A stretch of DNA of 34,216 bases from Thermodesulfobacteriota bacterium. GTDB lineage: Bacteria; Desulfobacterota; BSN033; UBA1163. The position numbers were made by a program, and so were the translations under genes. Shown piece by piece: positions 25,748 through 34,216 of the stretch; within the stretch, counting starts at the first letter, position 1, and every line of letters begins with the position of its first letter. The stretch spans positions 1-34,216 of the forward strand of contig JAOAHX010000027.1 of assembly GCA_026415035.1 (NCBI GenBank), written 5' to 3'. Below the pieces are notes generated by a model. The model saw nothing but the letters and a program-made list of their open reading frames with translations, was not told the DNA's origin and ran no database searches.

Positions 25748-26854
25748 ATGAGGCACCTTTTCGAAACCACCTGGATCAAGGGACTGCAATTGCCCAACCG
25801 ATTCGTTCGCTCCGCCACCTGGGAGGGCATGGCCACACCCAAGGGAGCGGTCTCCCCAAAACTGGTGGAAACGATGATCCGCCTGGCCAGAGGCGGTGTC
25901 GGATTGATCATCACGGGGCATGCCTATGTCCGGCCGGAGGGACAGGCGAGCCCTTTTCAGCTCGGCATCCACCAGGACGATCTCGTCCATGGGCTTCAAG
26001 AAATGACCCAGGCGGTCCATGCTCAGGGTGGGAAGATCGTCCTCCAACTGTCTCACGCCGGAAGGTTCGCATGGAGGGAGGGAATCGGAAGACCTCCCCT
26101 GGTTGTCTCAGGAGATGGCTCGTCGTCTTCTCCGGTCGAAGAGCTCACCAAGCCGGCCATTCAGGAGCTGGTCCAGGCCTTTGCAGAGGCCGCCCGAAGG
26201 GCGAAGACCGCGGGTTTCGACGGGATTCAGATCCATTCTGCCCACGGTTACCTTCTCAACCAGTTCCTCTCTCCCGCCTTCAACAGGCGGCAGGACGAAT
26301 ACGGTGGGGACTTGCGCAACCGGGTCCGGGTCCATCTCGAGATCTGCGAGGCCCTCCGGAAGGTGGTGGGCGAAGACTATCCAATCCTGATCAAACTCAA
26401 CGGCAGAGACTTCATCGAAAACGGGTTGAGCCTTGAAGAGTCGGTCCAGATCGGAAAGATCCTGGCCCGGGGTGGAATCGATGCCATCGAGCTCAGCGGC
26501 GGCATGATCATCGCCGGCAAGTTCTCGCCCAGCCGCCAGGGGATCGACTCGAGGGAGAAGGAGGCCTATTTCCAGGAAGAGGCGAAGGTGATGAGAGGAG
26601 AGGTGGGAATCCCCTTGATCCTGGTCGGGGGCATCCGGTCCTTTGAGGTCGCAGAAAAGCTCCTCCAGGATGGCGTTGCCGATTACATCTCGATGAGCCG
26701 ACCCCTCATCCGGGACCCCGACCTGATCCTTCGCTGGAAAAGGGGCGAGCGTCACCGATCCGCCTGTCGCTCTGACAACCTCTGCTTCAAACCCGGAAGG
26801 GAGGGGGAGGGCGTCTATTGCGTGGTGAGGGCGAAGGAGGAGGGTGCGTCCTGA
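25748..26854 (+). CDS. NADH:flavin oxidoreductase, Old Yellow Enzyme family
   Basis: FMN-dependent TIM-barrel oxidoreductase of 368 residues. Family motifs: N-terminal LPNRFVRSATWEG, the substrate-binding pair His163/His166 with Tyr168 in IHSAHGYLLNQFLSP, the NRRQDEYGGDLRNR segment, and GGIRSFEVAEKLL with YISMSRPLIRDP for phosphate binding. The C-terminal cysteine group that binds 4Fe-4S in dienoyl-CoA-reductase relatives is only partly kept (a Cys-x5-Cys followed by one more Cys near the end), so a cluster is doubtful. GGAGG lies nine bases before the ATG. It probably reduces an activated C=C bond; the substrate is unknown. Its last 40 bases overlap the convergent radical SAM gene. Confidence 0.88.
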   Translation: MRHLFETTWIKGLQLPNRFVRSATWEGMATPKGAVSPKLVETMIRLARGGVGLIITGHAYVRPEGQASPFQLGIHQDDLVHGLQEMTQAVHAQGGKIVLQLSHAGRFAWREGIGRPPLVVSGDGSSSSPVEELTKPAIQELVQAFAEAARRAKTAGFDGIQIHSAHGYLLNQFLSPAFNRRQDEYGGDLRNRVRVHLEICEALRKVVGEDYPILIKLNGRDFIENGLSLEESVQIGKILARGGIDAIELSGGMIIAGKFSPSRQGIDSREKEAYFQEEAKVMRGEVGIPLILVGGIRSFEVAEKLLQDGVADYISMSRPLIRDPDLILRWKRGERHRSACRSDNLCFKPGREGEGVYCVVRAKEEGAS

Positions 26855-27906
26855 CCGAGGGCCGCCCAATCCTTCGAGACAACCCCCTCCGGAAGAAGAA
26901 GCCCCAGCCTCCCCCGTGGGAAATCTTCCCTCAGGTTGATGGAGATCTGGTCCAGTTTGAACCGCCCGGTCAACCTCCGAAGATTTTCGTCCCGTTGCCC
27001 CCTCAGGTTGGTAAGGTCTTTCGGATGGCAGAGAAAGACCGGAGAAGATCCTTTAAGATGGACCCTCAGGAGGTGCTCCGAGAGATCATAAAAGAGGGCC
27101 GATTCGACCAGCTGATGGAGGGCGGGGTGATAGGGGCCAGCCAGGAGATGGGCTTCCAGCTCCCGGGTCGGCTGCAGACCCATCCGGGCAAGGGGGAGGC
27201 CAGCCTTTCTTAGCCTCAAAAGGCCCTTCTTCAACCACTCGATTCCCTCCTCCAGGGAGAGGGGAACATATGCTCCCCTCTTGTAGAACGCTTCAAGGGG
27301 GGAGCCTCTCAGCACAAGCGTCGGATGGATCCTCACAAAATCGGGCTTCAATTCGATCACCCGGTCCAGGGATTGGAGAAAGCCCTCGCAGGTGTCGCCA
27401 GGAAGCCCGATCATCAAATGGACGCCCACCTCAAACCCCCGCTCCTTCAATTCCCGGATCGCAGCGATTGAATCCTCCACCGTGTGACCCCTTTGGGAAA
27501 GGGCCAAGACCTTTTCGGACAAGGACTGGACGCCCAGTTCAACCGTCTTCACCCCGTACTGTTCGAGACGATCCAGGGCATCTTGACCCAGGGCATCGGG
27601 CCGGGTTGAGAGGCGAATCGAATGGACCTGTCCAGAAAGGAGGAAAGGCTGGACCACCCGCAGATAGGCAAGTTGATCCTCCTTGTCCATCGCCGTGAAA
27701 CTCCCTCCATAGAAGGCCACTTGCTTCTCCCGTCCCTCCAAGAGAGACGAAGATCGGCCAAGAAAGGCCTCGATGAGGTCGCTGACCATCCCGGGAGGGA
27801 GGGGAGCTTCTGCCCATGCCTTTTGGTTGCAGAAGAGGCATCGATGAGGACATCCCCGGTGGGGAAGGAAGATGGGGAGGATAAGAGGCGTCAAAGAAAT
27901 TCTCAT
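26815..27906 (-). CDS. Elp3-like/B12-independent radical SAM protein
   Basis: Radical SAM enzyme of 363 residues. The cluster-binding cysteines are Cys19, 23 and 26 (RGCPHRCLFCNQ), followed by FYGGSFTAMD (about 65-74), the glycine-rich SAM region and GVQSLSEKVL-RGHT, typical of the Elp3/YhcC-like group. No acetyltransferase domain follows, so it is not full Elp3. Substrate unknown; tRNA or other RNA modification is a reasonable guess given mtaB and rnc in the same operon. The start overlaps the rnc stop by four bases (ATGA). Its 3' end overlaps the convergent flavoprotein gene by 40 bases. Confidence 0.85.
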   Translation of the reverse strand: MRISLTPLILPIFLPHRGCPHRCLFCNQKAWAEAPLPPGMVSDLIEAFLGRSSSLLEGREKQVAFYGGSFTAMDKEDQLAYLRVVQPFLLSGQVHSIRLSTRPDALGQDALDRLEQYGVKTVELGVQSLSEKVLALSQRGHTVEDSIAAIRELKERGFEVGVHLMIGLPGDTCEGFLQSLDRVIELKPDFVRIHPTLVLRGSPLEAFYKRGAYVPLSLEEGIEWLKKGLLRLRKAGLPLARMGLQPTRELEAHLLAGPYHPALHQLVESALFYDLSEHLLRVHLKGSSPVFLCHPKDLTNLRGQRDENLRRLTGRFKLDQISINLREDFPRGRLGLLLPEGVVSKDWAALGQDAPSSFALTTQ

Positions 27907-28628
27907 CCCTCCGTCTTCATCCGCTCGATCCTGAGCCTCCCCAGGGCGAACCGGGCCGCTTCCTGTTCGGCCTTCTTTTTGCTATTTCCCCATCCCGTCC
28001 CTTTGATCTCCTCCCCGATCATCACGGAGGCCTGAAATTCCCTTCGATGGTCTGGCCCGGCCTCCCTCAACACCCGATAACGGGGGATGACCCCCATCTC
28101 CTTCTGAACGAAGTTTTGAAGGAGGCTCTTATAATCCTGGGAAAGGGCCAAGCATCCCTCCATCCCTAAGTAGGGTTCGAAATGATTCCGGACAACCCTC
28201 AGCGCCTGGTCGTATCCCGAGTCCAGATAGACGGCCCCGATGAGGGCCTCAAAGGCATTGGCCAGGATCGAGGCCTTATTGGCCCCTCCGTCACGCTGCT
28301 CCCCTTTTCCGACGAGGAGGAAGTGATCCAGCCTGAGCTGTTTGGCGAAAAAGGCCAGGGAACTCCTCTTCACCAGATGGGACCGCCACATCGAGAGCAG
28401 GCCCTCATGGGCCTCGGGAAACCCCTCGATCAGGAGGTGGCTGACCGCCAAATTGAGCACGGCATCTCCGAGGTACTCCAGGACCTCGTTCGAAGACCGG
28501 CTCGGGGCCACGGTTTGGTGGACATAGGATTTGTGGGTGAGCGCCCGATCCAGCCACGCCTTCTCCCGGAATCGATATCCCAGCCGCTCTTCCAGCTCGC
28601 TTAGGGCCTTCAGGCGCTGTTCATCCAT
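27903..28628 (-). CDS. rnc: Ribonuclease III
   Basis: Double-strand-specific endoribonuclease, 241 residues. The catalytic domain has the signature NEVLEYLGDAVL (47-58, with Glu51 and Asp55) and ANAFEALIGAVYLDSGY further on; the residue aligned with E. coli Asp114 is Asn here, while the essential Glu that follows three residues later is kept. A dsRNA-binding domain is at about 160-238 (DYKSLLQNFVQK to GNSKKKAEQEAARFAL). Start at 28628 because GGAGGG lies just upstream and the family begins there; an upstream ATG adds 13 unfitting residues. It overlaps mtaB by eight bases. Roles: rRNA processing and mRNA turnover. Confidence 0.96.
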   Translation of the reverse strand: MDEQRLKALSELEERLGYRFREKAWLDRALTHKSYVHQTVAPSRSSNEVLEYLGDAVLNLAVSHLLIEGFPEAHEGLLSMWRSHLVKRSSLAFFAKQLRLDHFLLVGKGEQRDGGANKASILANAFEALIGAVYLDSGYDQALRVVRNHFEPYLGMEGCLALSQDYKSLLQNFVQKEMGVIPRYRVLREAGPDHRREFQASVMIGEEIKGTGWGNSKKKAEQEAARFALGRLRIERMKTEG

Positions 28629-29952
28629 CGTCGCCCTCCGTGAGATGGCCGACCACTCCCCGGTCATTCCATCCCGTGACGAAGACCTTTACCTCCCGGT
28701 TGGAAAGATCCCTCTCCCCGTCCACGGTGAGAAAGACAGGAAGATAGTTTCTTGAATGACCTTTCCATCTCGCCGGGCCTCTTCCCCCCATTTCCCGGCC
28801 TTCGACCAATACCTCGAGGGTGTGATGGAGAAACCGGCTATAAAAAGATCTCCTCTTCTCCCTTCCCAATTCCCTCATCCTCTTGGCCCTCCTCCGGATC
28901 TCCTCCGCGGGGACCTGTCGATCGAGATCTGCCGCGGGCGTTCCTTCCCTGCGCGAAAAAGGGAAGACGTGAAGATAGGAGACCGGAGCCGCTTGGATCC
29001 ACTGATAGGTCTTCTCGAATTTCTCCTCCGTCTCTCCGGGGAATCCGACGATCACATCGGCGCCGATGGAGATTCCCGAAATGGATTGGCTCAATCGTTC
29101 GAAGAGCTCAGAAAGGAACCTACGGTCGTAGTTTCGGTTCATCCGGCCCAAAATCTCATCCTCTGCGCTCTGGATGGGGATGTGGAGATGGGGGCAGACC
29201 TTGGACGATTTAGAAAGGAGGGAGATGAGATCGGGCGTCACATCGAGGGGGTCGATCGAGCTGAGTCGAATCCGGGCAGGGGTATCCTCCGATTCCAACC
29301 TTTCAACTAACTGGCCGAGGGAAGAGGGAGGGTGTAGATCGTGGCCGTAAGCGCCGAGATGGATCCCGGTGAGAACGACCTCCTGAAATCCCTCCCCTTT
29401 CAATTGAGCCAGATGCTCCATCACCCTCTGGGGAGAAAGGCTCCTCGAAGGCCCCCTCACGAGGGGGACGATGCAATAGGAGCATCGGTGATCGCACCCC
29501 TCCTGGATCTTGAGGGAGGCCCGGGTTCGACGGGAAAAGCGGTAAACCGGAAGGTCGACGAAGGTGCGCTCCCGATGGATGTCTCCCACCTGGATCTTCG
29601 GAAGCCCTCCCTTTTCCAATTGTGGGAGGAGGCTCGGGATGGAGAATTTTTCACGGTTGCCGAAGAGATATCGAACCCCTCCCATCTTCGCGAAGGTCTC
29701 TGGGTCTGCCTGGACATAACATCCCGTGACGATGACGATCGATCCAGGATGTCTCCGCAGGGCCCTCCTCACCATCTGTCTCGAATCGAAATCGGCCCGG
29801 TGGGTCACTGTGCAGGTATTGATGATCATCACGTCGGCTCCCGATTCGAAAGGGACCGGGCGATAGCCCAGCGCCCTCAGCTGCTCCAGAAGGGCTTCGG
29901 AGTCGAACTGATTCGCCTTGCAGCCGACCGTGGCAATCGAAACGGTCTTCAT
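28621..29952 (-). CDS. mtaB: tRNA t6A37 methylthiotransferase MtaB
   Basis: MiaB-family radical SAM methylthiotransferase of 443 residues, adding a methylthio group to t6A at position 37 of tRNAs reading ANN codons. Three UPF0004 cysteines, Cys11 (TVGCKANQ), Cys47 (NTCTVTH) and Cys78 (TGCYVQ), hold the second cluster; Cys153, 157 and 160 (CDHRCSYC) hold the radical SAM cluster. A TRAM-like RNA-binding region ends the protein (about 370-440). The TVGCKANQFDSE start is characteristic of MtaB rather than MiaB or RimO. It is four bases after the UPF0280 gene. Its ribosome binding site is weak, so translation may be coupled to that gene. Confidence 0.93.
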   Translation of the reverse strand: MKTVSIATVGCKANQFDSEALLEQLRALGYRPVPFESGADVMIINTCTVTHRADFDSRQMVRRALRRHPGSIVIVTGCYVQADPETFAKMGGVRYLFGNREKFSIPSLLPQLEKGGLPKIQVGDIHRERTFVDLPVYRFSRRTRASLKIQEGCDHRCSYCIVPLVRGPSRSLSPQRVMEHLAQLKGEGFQEVVLTGIHLGAYGHDLHPPSSLGQLVERLESEDTPARIRLSSIDPLDVTPDLISLLSKSSKVCPHLHIPIQSAEDEILGRMNRNYDRRFLSELFERLSQSISGISIGADVIVGFPGETEEKFEKTYQWIQAAPVSYLHVFPFSRREGTPAADLDRQVPAEEIRRRAKRMRELGREKRRSFYSRFLHHTLEVLVEGREMGGRGPARWKGHSRNYLPVFLTVDGERDLSNREVKVFVTGWNDRGVVGHLTEGDDG

Positions 29953-29956
29953 CGAA

Positions 29957-30679
29957 TCAAAGCCTGACCAATCGGATCTCTCCCCAGAGGCCCAACGTCT
30001 CGCCCACGACGATCAATACCCCCGAGATCCCCTCAATCTCTCTCCCCATTTCCAGACCCTTTTCGATATCCCTCTTTTCTTTGACGACGTTCCCGATGGC
30101 CGTGGCCGCTGCGTCGGCGAGGGCCCCGGATTTGGAAAGGACGCAGACCGCATCGGCCTTCCCAAAACTGAGGGAGTGGCCGACGGTTCCGGAAGAGGTG
30201 CAGATGCCAAGGGGGGTCATCCCGGCCTCGATCATGATCCCGATCCTTAAACTTAGTGGGGAGGACCCGGCATAAAGGCCGATGGTTCGATCTTTTTGGG
30301 AGACGAGGTAGATATCCCCTCCGTTTTCAACGATCACCTCGTCCGAATATGGGAGCAGGTCCCTTGAGACGAACTGGGCAATGGCCCCTGCCACCGAGGC
30401 CATCGGTCCGACGCCGGTCCGAACCGAGGCTTTGAGCATTTCTTTGATCATTTCAGGACAATGATCGGTTTCCCCAACTGGGATCAGACTCGTCCCGAAA
30501 GAAGGGTGCTGGGCAATATAGGTCTCGAGTTGGTGTCGATAAGCGAGCACGGAATCCCTGGCTTTCTTGAAGAGGTCCCTTTTGGCACGGATGAGCAGAT
30601 CGGTCTCTTTTACAACCACCTCGAACCGAACGAGGTCGTTCTGTGTGACCAGATTTCGGTAGGTCCTTCTCTCGTAAAT
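29957..30679 (-). CDS. UPF0280 family protein (ApbE-related), apparent ATT start
   Basis: Conserved protein of unknown function, 240 residues from the chosen start, normal for UPF0280. The family's opening (YERRTYRNLV then FEVVVKETDLLI) is fully encoded only if translation begins at the ATT at 30679. AAGGAG lies seven bases before it (30692-30687), and an in-frame TGA at 30694-30692 blocks longer products. No ATG, GTG or TTG exists before GTG 30619, which would cut off 20 conserved residues. Glycine-rich segments VGPMASVAGAIAQ and ENGGDIYL match the fold shared with ApbE flavin transferases, but the biochemical role is unproven. First gene of the UPF0280-mtaB-rnc-radical SAM operon. Confidence 0.88.
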   Translation of the reverse strand: MYERRTYRNLVTQNDLVRFEVVVKETDLLIRAKRDLFKKARDSVLAYRHQLETYIAQHPSFGTSLIPVGETDHCPEMIKEMLKASVRTGVGPMASVAGAIAQFVSRDLLPYSDEVIVENGGDIYLVSQKDRTIGLYAGSSPLSLRIGIMIEAGMTPLGICTSSGTVGHSLSFGKADAVCVLSKSGALADAAATAIGNVVKEKRDIEKGLEMGREIEGISGVLIVVGETLGLWGEIRLVRL

Positions 30680-30686
30680 CGGATCT

Positions 30687-30692
30687 CTCCTT
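30687..30692 (-). promoter_or_regulatory. Ribosome binding site placing the UPF0280 start at ATT
   Basis: AAGGAG on the minus strand, seven bases before the ATT at 30679. No other start-like codon is within 20 bases of it in the UPF0280 frame. An ATG at 30710 opens a different frame and lies upstream of this site. Confidence 0.7.
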
Positions 30693-30709
30693 CAAAAAAT
30701 CTATCTTCA

Positions 30710-30739
30710 TATATATAATTGATCAAGTTCTGGAGTCAA
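30710..30739 (-). promoter_or_regulatory. Promoter upstream of the UPF0280 gene
   Basis: On the minus strand, TTGACT (30739-30734) is followed by the AT stretch TATATATA; TATATA fits as -10 at 16-base (30717-30712) or 18-base (30715-30710) spacing. The start would be about 30703-30705, giving a short leader that reaches the AAGGAG site. This makes the upstream ATG at 30710 unlikely to be in the transcript. Confidence 0.55.
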
Positions 30740-31008
30740 CGACTTGGAGGAAAGGGGCCCCCGAAAACCCTAAATAAATGGTCTAAAGAAGCGGGCCCAT
30801 GATCCTCCCCTTCCTCCGGATCGAGGGATCCGATCCATAGCGAAACCGGAGGGGTTTCATCGTAGGCATTTCCTGAAGACCAAAGATTGGAAACAGACGA
30901 TTTAACAGCGGCCCAACGAATTGAATTTTTTTTAAAAATGAGTTAAAAAACTGCTTTTGCAACCACTGGGTCGGCCCCTTTTCCCCACTTAAAAACCTAA
31001 AATAGTTA
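30740..31008. other. Non-coding divergent region between the UPF0280 operon and the str operon
   Basis: No supportable gene. It contains two small hairpins: GGATCG/CGATCC (30818-30823 with 30831-30836) and GAAACC/GGTTTC (30842-30847 with 30853-30858). These are followed by an AT-rich stretch with an eight-T run near 30922-30932. Neither hairpin is followed by a U-run on either strand in terminator position. The AT-rich part probably acts as upstream element for the strong rpsL promoter. Confidence 0.4.
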
Positions 31009-31037
31009 TTGACAAATAAAACATTTTCAGATAATAT
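31009..31037 (+). promoter_or_regulatory. Strong sigma70-like promoter of the str operon
   Basis: TTGACA (31009-31014), a 17-base spacer and TAATAT (31032-31037), inside an AT-rich block that stands out from the GC-rich surroundings. Transcription would start near 31044, leaving a leader of about 75 bases before rpsL. The strength fits ribosomal protein and elongation factor genes. Confidence 0.75.
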
Positions 31038-31118
31038 TAAAAAGTTTTTTGTTTTAAACGGCGGGCAAGTTCATGGCCGAGTAACCTGTTGAATTTATTT
31101 TAGTTGAAGGGGATCGCG

Positions 31119-31490
31119 ATGCCAACGATCAATCAGCTTGTCCGAATCGGGAGAGCCAAGGTCAAGAGCAAAACCTCAGCGCCTGCCCTGACGGGCTCGC
31201 CCCAAAAGAGAGGGGTCTGCGTGAGGGTCTATACCACCACTCCCAAAAAACCAAATTCGGCACTCAGAAAAGTGGCCAGGGTGAGGCTGACCAACGGGAT
31301 TGAAGTGACGGCCTATATTCCCGGAATCGGCCACAACCTTCAGGAGCATTCCGTGGTCCTCATCCGTGGGGGTAGGGTGAAGGATTTGCCAGGGGTCCGC
31401 TACCATATCATTCGAGGGACCCTCGATGCCGTTGGCGTCCAGGACCGCAAACAGGGCCGTTCCCGTTACGGGGCCAAGAAACCCAAATAA
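31119..31490 (+). CDS. rpsL: 30S ribosomal protein S12
   Basis: Decoding-centre protein of 123 residues, normal length. [13 protein letters not shown] and [13 protein letters not shown] carry the lysines linked to streptomycin response, in wild-type form. The start is the ATG at 31119 (MPTINQLVR) with AAGGGGA upstream; a TTG 15 bases earlier was rejected. First gene of the str operon rpsL-rpsG-fusA-tuf. It is not directly preceded by rpoBC here; a UPF0280 operon lies divergently upstream. Confidence 0.98.
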   Translation: MPTINQLVRIGRAKVKSKTSAPALTGSPQKRGVCVRVYTTTPKKPNSALRKVARVRLTNGIEVTAYIPGIGHNLQEHSVVLIRGGRVKDLPGVRYHIIRGTLDAVGVQDRKQGRSRYGAKKPK

Positions 31491-31534
31491 GATCTTCTTT
31501 TCTTTTTGAATCGAGGCCCTGAGAAGGAGTCCAT

Positions 31535-32005
31535 ATGCCCAGGAAAGGGGAAGTCAAAAAGAGAGAAATTCTGCCCGACCCGAAATACCATGATGTTTTG
31601 GTGGCCAAATTCATCAATGGCATCATGCGCCGGGGGAAAAAGAGCGTGGCCGAACGCATCTTCTATCGGGCCCTCGATCTCATCCGCGAACGGACCCATT
31701 CCGATCCGATCAAAATTTTTTATCAGGCCATGGATCATGTGAAACCCCTCATCGAGGTCCGGCCCAGGAGGGTCGGCGGGGCCACCTATCAGGTCCCGGT
31801 GGAGGTGAGGCCTAACCGAAAAACCTCCTTGGCGATCCGTTGGATCATCGGATACGCCAAACAGCGATCCGAGAAGACGATGGAAGAGAAGCTCTGTGCC
31901 GAATTGATTGATGCGGCCAACAATCGAGGGGCCGCGGTGAAGAAAAGGGAAGATACCCATAAAATGGCCGAAGCGAACAAGGCCTTCGCACACTATCGAT
32001 GGTAG
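31535..32005 (+). CDS. rpsG: 30S ribosomal protein S7
   Basis: Primary 16S rRNA-binding protein of the 30S head, 156 residues. The family opening [18 protein letters not shown] and the conserved [16 protein letters not shown] segment are intact, and the tail ends AFAHYRW. AAGGAG precedes the ATG by six bases. It follows rpsL by 44 bases. Confidence 0.98.
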   Translation: MPRKGEVKKREILPDPKYHDVLVAKFINGIMRRGKKSVAERIFYRALDLIRERTHSDPIKIFYQAMDHVKPLIEVRPRRVGGATYQVPVEVRPNRKTSLAIRWIIGYAKQRSEKTMEEKLCAELIDAANNRGAAVKKREDTHKMAEANKAFAHYRW

Positions 32006-32051
32006 GAGAAACCGGAGGGCCCGGTATCGATCAAGAGGTCGAGGTTTGGAA

Positions 32052-34130
32052 GTGTCCAACGCCCTGAAAGAGAGAATCCGAAATATCGGGATCATGGCCC
32101 ATATCGATGCGGGAAAGACGACGACCACCGAAAGAATCCTCTATTACACGGGCGTCACCCATCGAATGGGGGAGGTCCACGAAGGTTCGGCCACGATGGA
32201 CTGGATGGAGCAGGAAAAGGAGAGGGGGATAACGATCACCTCCGCCGCCACGACCTGCTTCTGGAAAGACCACCGAATCAACATCATCGATACCCCAGGC
32301 CACGTGGACTTTACGATCGAGGTGGAGCGATCCCTGCGCGTCCTCGACGGCGCCGTGGCCGTCTTCTGCTCGGTCGGGGGTGTGGAACCCCAATCCGAAA
32401 CCGTATGGAAACAGGCCGATAAGTACGGGATCCCGAGGATCGCCTTCGTCAACAAGATGGATCGGGTGGGCGCCGATCTGGAGGGGTGTCTTCAAATGAT
32501 GGTCGATCGGTTAAAGACCGCTCCGCTGCTCCTCCAGATCCCCATCGGAAAGGAAGAGGAATTTCAAGGGGTCATCGACCTCATTTCGATGAAGGCACTC
32601 CTGTTCGACCCGGAAACCCTCGGCACTCGCATCGATGTGGTCGACATCCCCGAGGCCTACCAGCCTGAGGCCCGTAGACGCAGGGAGCTTCTGATCGAGA
32701 AGCTCTCCGAATTTAATGACTCGATCCTCGAACAGTTCGTCGAGGGGAAAGAAATTTCCCCTTCCGAGCTCCGAAGGGCCATCCGACAAGCCACCCTCAC
32801 CTTGCAAGGGACCCCCGTGCTTTGTGGATCCGCCTTTAAAAACAAGGGGATTCAACCCCTTCTCGATGCGATCGTCGACTACCTCCCCTCCCCTCTCGAT
32901 TTCCCATTGGTGAAGGGAACCGACCTGGAAGGAGGGGAAAAGACCTTCTCGGCCCACAACGGGCATCCCCTTTCCGCCCTCGCTTTTAAGATCATGAACG
33001 ACCCCTTCACCGGGCAGCTCACCTTCTTCCGGATCTACTCCGGATCGCTCAAGTCGGGCGATACGGTCTTCAACCCCACCAGAGGCAAAAGGGAACGCAT
33101 CGGTCGATTGCTGAAGATGCATGCCAATAAAAGGGAGGAGATCCAGGAGGTCTCGGCGGGAGATATCTTCGCCGCCATCGGCCTTAAATATACGATGACG
33201 GGGGATACGATCTGCACGGAAAAGGACCCCATCATCCTCGAATCGATGACCTTTCCGGAGCCGGTCATCTCTGTCGCCCTGGAGCCCAAGACCAAAGGAG
33301 ACGTGGACAAGTTAGGATCCGCCCTCCACAAATTGACTTTGGAAGACCCCTCTTTTCGAGTCAAAATGGATGAGGAGACCGGCCAAACGATCATTTCCGG
33401 GATGGGCGAGCTCCACCTCGAAATCATCGTCGACCGACTCCTCAGGGAGTTCAACGTAGAAGCCAACGTGGGAAGACCGCAGGTCGCCTACCGTGAGACC
33501 ATCACCCGGACGGTGAGGGCGGAGGGGAGGTTCGTCAGGCAGTCCGGCGGCAGGGGCCAATATGGCCATGTCTGGTTGATCCTCGAACCCAATCCTCCGG
33601 GTCAGGGCTTCGAATTTGTGAACCGGATCGTCGGCGGGACCATCCCCAAAGAGTATATCCCTTCCATCGAAAGAGGTGTGAGGGAGGCCATGGAAAAAGG
33701 GATCCTTGCGGGGTTCCCCATGGTGGATGTGAAGGTGACCCTCGTCGACGGATCCTACCACGAGGTGGACTCTTCGGAGATGGCCTTCAAGATCGCCGGT
33801 TCCTTAGGGTTCAAGGAGGGGGCCCGGATGGCCAATCCCATCCTCCTCGAACCGATGATGGCCATCGAGATCATCACCCCTGAGGAGTTTGTAGGCCAGG
33901 TCGTCAGCGATCTCAACGCCAGGAGAGGGAGGACGACCCGTCTCGAATATCGAAAGGGGACGAATGTGGTTGCGGGCGAGGTCCCCCTGGCCAATATGTT
34001 TGGTTATGTCACCGATCTTCGGTCACTCACGCAGGGAAGAGCGACCTTCACCTTACAATTCTCTCATTACCACCCGGTCCCTTCTTCGGTGAGCGAGAAG
34101 ATCCTCACGGAGTTGAAAAAGGTCGCCTGA
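32052..34130 (+). CDS. fusA: Elongation factor G
   Basis: Ribosomal translocase GTPase of 692 residues, the usual length. G-domain motifs: AHIDAGKTT (G1), RGITI (G2), DTPGH (G3), NKMD (G4) and SAFK (G5). Domains II to V follow in the normal order, including the domain [14 protein letters not shown] loop. I chose the GTG at 32052 (protein begins [13 protein letters not shown]) because GAGG lies seven bases upstream; a TTG two codons earlier is possible. It lies 46 bases after rpsG and 30 before tuf. Confidence 0.98.
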   Translation: MSNALKERIRNIGIMAHIDAGKTTTTERILYYTGVTHRMGEVHEGSATMDWMEQEKERGITITSAATTCFWKDHRINIIDTPGHVDFTIEVERSLRVLDGAVAVFCSVGGVEPQSETVWKQADKYGIPRIAFVNKMDRVGADLEGCLQMMVDRLKTAPLLLQIPIGKEEEFQGVIDLISMKALLFDPETLGTRIDVVDIPEAYQPEARRRRELLIEKLSEFNDSILEQFVEGKEISPSELRRAIRQATLTLQGTPVLCGSAFKNKGIQPLLDAIVDYLPSPLDFPLVKGTDLEGGEKTFSAHNGHPLSALAFKIMNDPFTGQLTFFRIYSGSLKSGDTVFNPTRGKRERIGRLLKMHANKREEIQEVSAGDIFAAIGLKYTMTGDTICTEKDPIILESMTFPEPVISVALEPKTKGDVDKLGSALHKLTLEDPSFRVKMDEETGQTIISGMGELHLEIIVDRLLREFNVEANVGRPQVAYRETITRTVRAEGRFVRQSGGRGQYGHVWLILEPNPPGQGFEFVNRIVGGTIPKEYIPSIERGVREAMEKGILAGFPMVDVKVTLVDGSYHEVDSSEMAFKIAGSLGFKEGARMANPILLEPMMAIEIITPEEFVGQVVSDLNARRGRTTRLEYRKGTNVVAGEVPLANMFGYVTDLRSLTQGRATFTLQFSHYHPVPSSVSEKILTELKKVA

Positions 34131-34160
34131 GAAACACCCGAACTCAAGGAGGGAGGAGCC

Positions 34161-34216
34161 ATGTCGAAGCCGAAGTTTGAGAGGACGAAGCCGCATGTGA
34201 ATGTGGGGACGATTGG
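34161..34216 (+). CDS. tuf: Elongation factor Tu (N-terminal fragment, continues beyond window)
   Basis: The first 18 codons encode MSKPKFERTKPHVNVGTI, the standard EF-Tu N-terminus leading to the G1 motif, and are cut by the window end. The ATG is preceded by AAGGAGGGAGGAG. The fragment prefers G-ending codons (tcg, aag, ccg, gtg) more than fusA does, though it is too short to weigh. Confidence 0.95.
   Translation, partial: MSKPKFERTKPHVNVGTI

Noticed and set aside
30453-30710. 85-codon minus-strand frame starting with ATG at 30710
   Set aside because: It is in a different frame from the conserved UPF0280 protein and its ATG lies upstream of the likely transcription start.
1-34216. CRISPR arrays, tRNA or rRNA genes, insertion sequences
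   Set aside because: No regularly spaced repeats, cloverleaf-like sequences, rRNA segments or transposase frames were seen on either strand.

Overview
The window is a bacterial chromosome segment of fairly high G+C (about 58-60 % by eye), with dense genes, short spacers and AAGGAG-type ribosome binding sites. An anaerobic lineage near the Desulfobacterota/Deltaproteobacteria (syntroph-like) fits best. This rests on a selenocysteine formate dehydrogenase, a complex I without an NADH module and the EF-Tu N-terminus. The placement is inference; no rRNA is present.

Layout. (1) 1-3156, minus strand: an aldehyde dehydrogenase (cut by the window edge), tartronate semialdehyde reductase and hydroxypyruvate isomerase, a small C2/C3 hydroxyacid pathway. 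(2) 3207-7368, minus: ftsE-ftsX-envC-like-ctp, a cell-division and murein-remodelling operon. (3) 7465-10498, minus: a crotonase-family enzyme, a five-domain S1 RNA-binding protein and a secreted FKBP prolyl isomerase. (4) 10600-25455, minus: the centrepiece, a complex I operon in the order Sec-formate dehydrogenase, nuoA, B, C, D, a NuoF-fragment/GltD-like fusion, nuoH, I, J, K, L, M, N. (5) 25748-26854, plus: an Old Yellow Enzyme-type flavoprotein, divergent from the complex I operon. (6) 26815-30679, minus: UPF0280 protein, mtaB, rnc and an Elp3-like radical SAM gene in a tightly overlapping operon. (7) 31119 to the end, plus: rpsL, rpsG, fusA and the start of tuf (str operon) behind a strong sigma70-like promoter.

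The most interesting system is region 4. The membrane arm and quinone-reducing module of complex I (A, B, C, D, H, I, J, K, L, M, N) are complete. NuoE, the FMN/NADH domain of NuoF and a conventional NuoG are absent. In their place are an 890-residue formate dehydrogenase with a NuoG-like iron-sulfur N-terminus and an in-frame TGA (selenocysteine) followed by a clear SECIS hairpin, and a 650-residue protein joining the NuoF N3-cluster domain to a GltD-like FAD/NADPH oxidoreductase. The two resemble the subunits of NADP-dependent formate dehydrogenases of acetogens. The operon therefore predicts a proton- or sodium-pumping formate (and NADPH):quinone oxidoreductase, or the reverse reaction driven by ion-motive force. 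A second notable point is that the UPF0280 gene appears to start at an ATT codon.
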